From NCBI RefSeq assembly GCF_001402875.1, contig NZ_CP012946.1, positions 3,450,001 to 3,514,000 on the forward strand: DNA of 64,000 bases. The letters are read 5' to 3'. The DNA comes from Blastochloris viridis (GTDB lineage Bacteria; Pseudomonadota; Alphaproteobacteria; Rhizobiales; Xanthobacteraceae). Positions 59,772 through 64,000 of this stretch are shown piece after piece. How positions within the stretch are numbered: the first letter of the stretch is position 1; every line of letters starts with the position of its first letter. Made by a program: the position numbers and the translations under genes. Below the pieces are notes generated by a model that was given only the letters and a program-made list of their open reading frames with translations, was not told where the DNA came from and made no database searches.

Positions 59772-61979
59772 ATGGCGTTTCAGTCTCTCTCCTCATTGCG
59801 CTTCAGCTCCGCGCTTCACGCGGGACTGCTTGGCGCAGTCAGTCTGCTCGCCGTGGACACCGCGCTGGGCCAAGAGGCGTCGACCGACGGCGTATTGCTG
59901 GAAAGCGTGACTGTCGAAGGGACGCAGGAGCGCGGCGACGGCCCCGTCCAAGGCTACGTGGCACGTCAGAGCCAGGCCGGCACCAAGACCGACACGCCCA
60001 TTGCCGAGACGCCGCAATCCATTTCCGTGGTGCCGCGACAGCAGATGGAGGACCAGCAGGTCGAATCCGTCGCCGAGGCGCTGCGCTACACGCCCGGCGT
60101 GTTTTCGGAGTATCGCGGCGCCTCGAACGTGCGCGACGAGGTGTTCGTGCGCGGCTTCTCCTATATCCCGCGCTATCTCGACGGCATGCTGGTGGGGGGC
60201 GACGCCGACTATTCCAAGATCTACCCCTATCTCCTGGAACGGGTGGAGCTGCTCGCCGGACCCTCTTCCGTGCTTTACGGCCAGGTCAACCCGGGCGGCA
60301 TCATCAACATGGTGAGCAAGAAGCCCACCTTCACGCCCCTGCGCGAGGTGGAGTTCACCATCGGCAGCAACAACCTGTTCCAGGGCTCGTTCGACTATGC
60401 CGACCGCATCGTCGGCAGCGACACCATGGCGTTCCGCATCGTCGGCACGGGGCTTTCCACCAATCTGCAGGAAGACTTCACCAAGCAGCAGGGTTTTGCC
60501 GTCGCTCCCTCATTCACCTGGAGGCCGAACGACAACACCACCTTCACGATCCTGTCCGGTTTCGAATACGAGCCGGACTTCGGCTTCCGCAACTTCCTGG
60601 ATGCCGCCGGGACGGTTTCGCCCATCGCCGGATACGGATACGTCCCGCGCACCTTCTTCGTTTCGGACCCGAACTTTGAGACCGAGGAGCGCACGCAGGC
60701 CTGGATCGGCTACGAATTCGAGCACAAGGCGAACGACGCCCTGACCGTGCGCCAGAAGCTGCGCTACTTCTGGGTGGACTATGAACAGAAGACTCTGGTG
60801 TGGGGCTGGACCAGCGCTGACCCCGATACCGGCGCCAACACCGTCGTGCACCGCACCGCCTCGGGCGGCGCCGATACCTGGGGCACCTTCACCAACGACA
60901 ACCAGGTCGAGTTGAAGCTCGCCACCGGCCCGGTAGAGCACACCATTCTCACCGGCCTCGACTATCGCCATCGGGCTCGCGACTACAATTGGGGCTACGA
61001 TTCAAACGTGCCCACCATCAGCCTCACCAACCCCATTTACGGCTATAATTTCGCCGGGGTGGTGCTCGACCCCAGCTCGGAACAGAAACTCGATGCGAGC
61101 CAACTTGGTGCCTATCTCCAGGACCAGGTGAAGATCGGTGACCTCCACCTCACCGGTGGCATCCGACAGGACTGGGCGGACACCTCCATCACCGAATACG
61201 TGACGCCGAGTTCCCTCGGCTACAAAGATTCCGCCTTCACCTATCGCGTCGGCGCGCTGTACACGTTCGCCAACGGCATCGCGCCCTATGCCAGCTACTC
61301 GACCTCGTTCGAGCCGGCCATCTATGCCCCGCCGGCGGGCGAGGCCCCGTTCACGCCCACCACCGCCGAGCAGTTCGAGGTGGGCGTGAAATATGCCCCG
61401 GAAGGCACCCGAACCCTGCTCACCGCCGCCTTCTACGACATCTGGCAGCAGGGCGTGGTGCAGAGAGTCTACGATCCCAACATCGGCGCCTACGTCTATG
61501 CGCAGATCGGCGAGGTCCATAATAGCGGCTTTGAGTTCTCCGCCCGCTCCGAGATCAACAAGAACATTTCTGTCATCGCGAGCTATTCATACATCGACTC
61601 GACGATCACCGAGACCGGCGTCACTGAAGAGCTGGGAAAGACGCCTGCGCGCATTCCCCAGAACATGGCGTCCCTCTGGGCGACGTATTTCATCGATGAG
61701 GGCCGATTCAGGGGCCTCACCCTCGGCGGCGGCGTACGATATATTGGAGAGAGCTGGGGCAACAATGCCAATACGTTCGAGGTCTCGTCCTATACTCTCT
61801 TCGACGCCATGTTGAAATACGATCTCGGCGCGCTGGACAGCCGCCTCAAGGGGGCTGCGCTACAGCTGAACGCCAAGAATATCGGCGATCTCACCTATGT
61901 CGCGTCTTGCCAGAACGCCTATGCTTGCTTCTATGGGGAGGGCCGGTCCGTGACCGCGTCGCTGAAATATACGTGGTGA
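59772..61979 (+). CDS. TonB-dependent catecholate siderophore receptor
   Basis: 735 residues from the ATG at 59772, which has AGGGG eight bases upstream and gives a clean signal peptide (MAFQSLSSLR, then hydrophobic to ALGQ); ATGs at 59706 and 59736 are possible. The plug domain contains AETPQSISVVPRQQMEDQQV, LRYTPGVFSEYRGASNVRDE and ERVELLAGPSSVLYGQVNPG. The barrel follows and ends in aromatic YTW. FhuA/FoxA-like family of siderophore receptors. It imports the ferric siderophore through the outer membrane. Cotranscribed with the esterase. Confidence 0.95.
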   Translation: MAFQSLSSLRFSSALHAGLLGAVSLLAVDTALGQEASTDGVLLESVTVEGTQERGDGPVQGYVARQSQAGTKTDTPIAETPQSISVVPRQQMEDQQVESVAEALRYTPGVFSEYRGASNVRDEVFVRGFSYIPRYLDGMLVGGDADYSKIYPYLLERVELLAGPSSVLYGQVNPGGIINMVSKKPTFTPLREVEFTIGSNNLFQGSFDYADRIVGSDTMAFRIVGTGLSTNLQEDFTKQQGFAVAPSFTWRPNDNTTFTILSGFEYEPDFGFRNFLDAAGTVSPIAGYGYVPRTFFVSDPNFETEERTQAWIGYEFEHKANDALTVRQKLRYFWVDYEQKTLVWGWTSADPDTGANTVVHRTASGGADTWGTFTNDNQVELKLATGPVEHTILTGLDYRHRARDYNWGYDSNVPTISLTNPIYGYNFAGVVLDPSSEQKLDASQLGAYLQDQVKIGDLHLTGGIRQDWADTSITEYVTPSSLGYKDSAFTYRVGALYTFANGIAPYASYSTSFEPAIYAPPAGEAPFTPTTAEQFEVGVKYAPEGTRTLLTAAFYDIWQQGVVQRVYDPNIGAYVYAQIGEVHNSGFEFSARSEINKNISVIASYSYIDSTITETGVTEELGKTPARIPQNMASLWATYFIDEGRFRGLTLGGGVRYIGESWGNNANTFEVSSYTLFDAMLKYDLGALDSRLKGAALQLNAKNIGDLTYVASCQNAYACFYGEGRSVTASLKYTW

Positions 61980-63577
61980 GACCGCCCGTCGTGGCGCTTC
62001 TCCTCGCCGCGGTGCTGGTGACTGCCCCGGCACACGCGGCGCCGCCTGCCTCGCTGCGCCTCGACGCGGGCGTGGCGGAGCCGGTTGACGGGCTCGCAGC
62101 CGGAGCGCGCGCGGCCTTCGATCTCGCGGCGGCGACCGGGGACTATGTCCGCGGTGAGATTGCCGTGACGGCCGGGCGCTTCGACCTGGACCTCGTCGGA
62201 CCCGGCGGCCACCATGTGCGGCGCCTCGCGAGCGACCTCGACGCGCCGGGTGGCTTCCAGTTCATCGTGGCCGAGGCCCCGGTCCGCCTCGTCGTCACCG
62301 CGCGCACGGGCGGCGGCGGCGCGACACTCTCCGTCGCCGCCAAGGTCGCACCCGCCGCGCAGAAGGCGCCGACAGCCCAGTTTGTGAGCCCCGCCATCGC
62401 CGCCCTCGCCACGCATGTCGCCGCAGGCGGCAGCACCGACGCCTTCTGGCAGGAGCGGGCACGGCAGGGAACGCCCCTCGTCGAGCCTGGACCGCCCGGC
62501 ATGGCCGTGGTCACCTTCGTCGCCCGCGGTGCGCGGCGCAACGTGCGCCTGCTCGGTGCACCCTCGGGTGACCATGAGTGGATGGACCGGCTGGGCGAGA
62601 GCGACACCTGGTTCAGGAGCTTCCTCGTCCCTGAGGACACGCGCCTCTCCTACAAGCTCGCCCCCGACGTGCCGGACCTGCCCGGGACACCCCGCGAGCA
62701 GCGAATGGCGATCCTTGCGACGGCTCAGGCCGATCCACTCAACCCTGCGCCCTGGCCCACCCTCGCCCCGGACCCCTTCAACCAGGAGTCGACGCTGGAA
62801 CTGCCCCGTGCGCCGGCGCAGCCGGGCCTCGACGACCGCGGCGCGCCCAAGGGCACCCTGGCGGAATTCCGCCTCCGCAGCGCCCGCCTCGGCAACGCCC
62901 GCACCATTACCCTCTACACCCCGGCCGGGTTCGATCCCGCCGACCAGCGCAACGTGCTTCTGCTGGTTTTTGACGCCCGTGCCTATCTCACCAAGGTGCC
63001 CACCCCCACCATCCTCGACAACCTGATCGCGAACCGGCGGCTGCCGCCCATGATTGCGGCCTTCATATCCGAGGTCGATCCGCGGACGCGCGCCCACGAA
63101 CTGCCGGGCAATCCTGCTTTCGCGGATTTCATGGCGGAGCAGGTCCTGCCCCTCGTCGGCGAGAAGACCGGCACCCGTATCCCGGCTTCGCGCACCATCC
63201 TCGCGGGCTCCAGCTTCGGCGGGCTTGCCGCCGCGACCATCGCGCTTCGGCATCCCGACCGTTTCGGCAATGCTATCGCGCTGTCGGGCTCCTTCTGGTG
63301 GCATCCCGACGATGCCCCCGCCGATGCGCCGGAGCACGTGGCGGACCTCGTGGCGCGCAGCCCACGCAAGGCCGTGAGGTTCCACCTCACGGCCGGCATG
63401 TTCGAGGCGGGCCATACGGGCACAGCCGGAATACTCGACACCTCGCGCCACTTGCGTGATGTGCTGCGGGCGAAGGACTATGATGTGAGTTACCGCGAAT
63501 ATGCCGGAGGGCACGATTATCTCGTCTGGCGCGGCGCCCTGGCCGACGCCCTCCTCGCCCTGGTGCCGCGCCTTTGA
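61976..63577 (+). CDS. Exported Fes/IroE-like siderophore esterase
   Basis: 533 residues from a GTG overlapping the receptor stop (GTGA). An N-terminal signal peptide (VVALLLAAVLVTAPAHA) is followed by about 120 residues with a pre-peptidase-like beta domain (AGARAAFDLAAATGDYVRGE), an enterochelin-esterase N-terminal-like domain (FVARGARRNVRLLGAPSGDH, WFRSFLVPEDTRLSYKL) and the esterase domain. Nucleophile Ser413 in AGSSFGGLAA and His513 in GGHDYLVW are in place. E. coli Fes is cytoplasmic; this protein should act in the periplasm, like IroE or Campylobacter Cee, to cleave the trilactone before import. Confidence 0.9.
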   Translation: MRPPVVALLLAAVLVTAPAHAAPPASLRLDAGVAEPVDGLAAGARAAFDLAAATGDYVRGEIAVTAGRFDLDLVGPGGHHVRRLASDLDAPGGFQFIVAEAPVRLVVTARTGGGGATLSVAAKVAPAAQKAPTAQFVSPAIAALATHVAAGGSTDAFWQERARQGTPLVEPGPPGMAVVTFVARGARRNVRLLGAPSGDHEWMDRLGESDTWFRSFLVPEDTRLSYKLAPDVPDLPGTPREQRMAILATAQADPLNPAPWPTLAPDPFNQESTLELPRAPAQPGLDDRGAPKGTLAEFRLRSARLGNARTITLYTPAGFDPADQRNVLLLVFDARAYLTKVPTPTILDNLIANRRLPPMIAAFISEVDPRTRAHELPGNPAFADFMAEQVLPLVGEKTGTRIPASRTILAGSSFGGLAAATIALRHPDRFGNAIALSGSFWWHPDDAPADAPEHVADLVARSPRKAVRFHLTAGMFEAGHTGTAGILDTSRHLRDVLRAKDYDVSYREYAGGHDYLVWRGALADALLALVPRL

Positions 63578-63633
63578 GGGTCTCCGCCAGGTCCCGCCGG
63601 CCGCGCCTGCGGGGACGCGCCGTCCGCCGGGAC

Positions 63634-63676
63634 GTGCTGGTGCCGGCGCGCTGCCAGATCCCGCCGGCACCAGCAC
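63634..63676 (+). terminator. Terminator-like hairpin after the esterase
   Basis: Perfect arms GTGCTGGTGCCGGC / GCCGGCACCAGCAC with a 15-base loop, 57 bases past the stop. The following tcctattcgt is weakly T-rich. Confidence 0.6.
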
Positions 63677-63701
63677 TCCTATTCGTGCTCCCGCTCCGCG
63701 G

Positions 63702-63809
63702 TCAGGCGCGCGGATGCCCGACGACGACACCCGCGCCCAGCACGCCGGTCAGGAGATCGTCGATCTCGTTGGGCTGACGCAGCCGGACGACGGTGGTCGT
63801 CTTGCTCAT
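63702..63809 (-). pseudogene. IS256-like transposase N-terminal remnant
   Basis: 35-codon leftward ORF MSKTTTVVRLRQPNEIDDLL followed by TGVLGAG. It matches the N-terminus of one IS256-family transposase group (VVxLRQPxEIDDPLTEVLRxGAR) and then loses similarity, ending after HPRA. The body of the transposase is absent from the window, so it is a decayed fragment. It marks the right margin of the siderophore region. Confidence 0.5.
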
Positions 63810-63859
63810 CGCGTGTCATTCCAACGACCCCGGATGCTGACGCCTGGGTCCGTTGAAGT

Positions 63860-63906
63860 TGGCAGATTTTCGTCCTTGAAATCAATGGTTTCACGAAAAT
63901 CTGCCA
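63860..63906. repeat. Inverted repeat at the right end of the window
   Basis: Perfect 14-base arms TGGCAGATTTTCGT / ACGAAAATCTGCCA with a 19-base loop containing a further gaaa/tttc pair. It lies about 50 bases upstream of the IS256-like fragment and may be the end of that or another element. Sequence to 64000 shows no gene. Confidence 0.65.
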
Positions 63907-64000
63907 TCGGAGCCAACGGTCGGCTGCCGCCGCCGTGGGTATCACGCTCCCTTTGGAAGGATTGGGCAGGCTGGTTACCCGCCCCGATACGGCCGCCGTC

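Noticed and set aside
37129..63577. TonB/ExbBD or ferric-siderophore reductase in the island
   Set aside because: None found; energy transduction and iron reduction must be supplied from elsewhere.

Overview
The window is GC-rich chromosomal DNA of an alphaproteobacterium, most likely Hyphomicrobiales (Rhizobiales). I infer this from the order rimP-nusA-ylxR-infB-rbfA-truB-rpsO-pnp, from an HPr gene next to ahcY, from palindromic repeats of a Rhizobiales type, and from alphaproteobacterial features of the proteins. The genus cannot be assigned from sequence alone.

Positions 1 to about 36 kb are mostly core chromosome. There is a TPR-methyltransferase and a multi-PAS GGDEF-EAL protein (0.6-4.8 kb). 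A leftward translation/transcription block follows (pnp, rpsO, truB, rbfA, infB, ylxR, nusA, rimP; 6.0-16.6 kb), then a CysZ-like membrane protein and a Tat-exported flavin amine oxidase. A second leftward block holds pheT, pheS, rplT, rpmI and infC (19.4-25.7 kb). In it pheS and pheT are separated by a membrane-protein gene and a DUF559 nuclease gene with flanking inverted repeats, and infC appears to start at AUU. Next come a glycosyltransferase, an alpha/beta hydrolase, a Bcr/CflA-type drug exporter, a GIY-YIG protein that has absorbed a palindromic repeat, an AT-richer orphan gene, lepA, fmt, ptsH and ahcY.

At 36.1 kb a tRNA-Arg(ACG) gene is followed directly by remnants of a serine recombinase and a GNAT acetyltransferase. 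Everything from there to an IS256-like transposase remnant at 63.7 kb is one catecholate siderophore system, so it looks like a tRNA-anchored genomic island. In order it encodes a FatB/CeuE-type ABC importer (binding protein, two permeases, ATPase), an EntS-type exporter, a MacAB-type exporter, a free-standing aryl carrier protein, an MbtH-like protein, a dimodular NRPS (C-A-T-C-A-T-TE), EntC, EntE, an EntB lacking its carrier domain, EntA, an Sfp-type phosphopantetheinyl transferase, an AraC regulator (opposite strand), a TonB-dependent receptor and an exported Fes/IroE-like esterase.

The predicted pathway is chorismate to 2,3-dihydroxybenzoate (EntC, EntB, EntA), activation by EntE onto the separate carrier protein, and extension by the NRPS with an unassigned first amino acid and then serine. 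The second A-domain pocket reads as the EntF-type serine code. The TE domain should then trimerise and cyclise the product, as in enterobactin or bacillibactin. Uptake would go through the TonB receptor, with hydrolysis in the periplasm by the exported esterase and import of the fragment by the CeuE-type system. The most unusual points are the split EntB/carrier protein, the unassigned first A domain without an epimerase, the exported esterase, and operator-like palindromes at the control regions.
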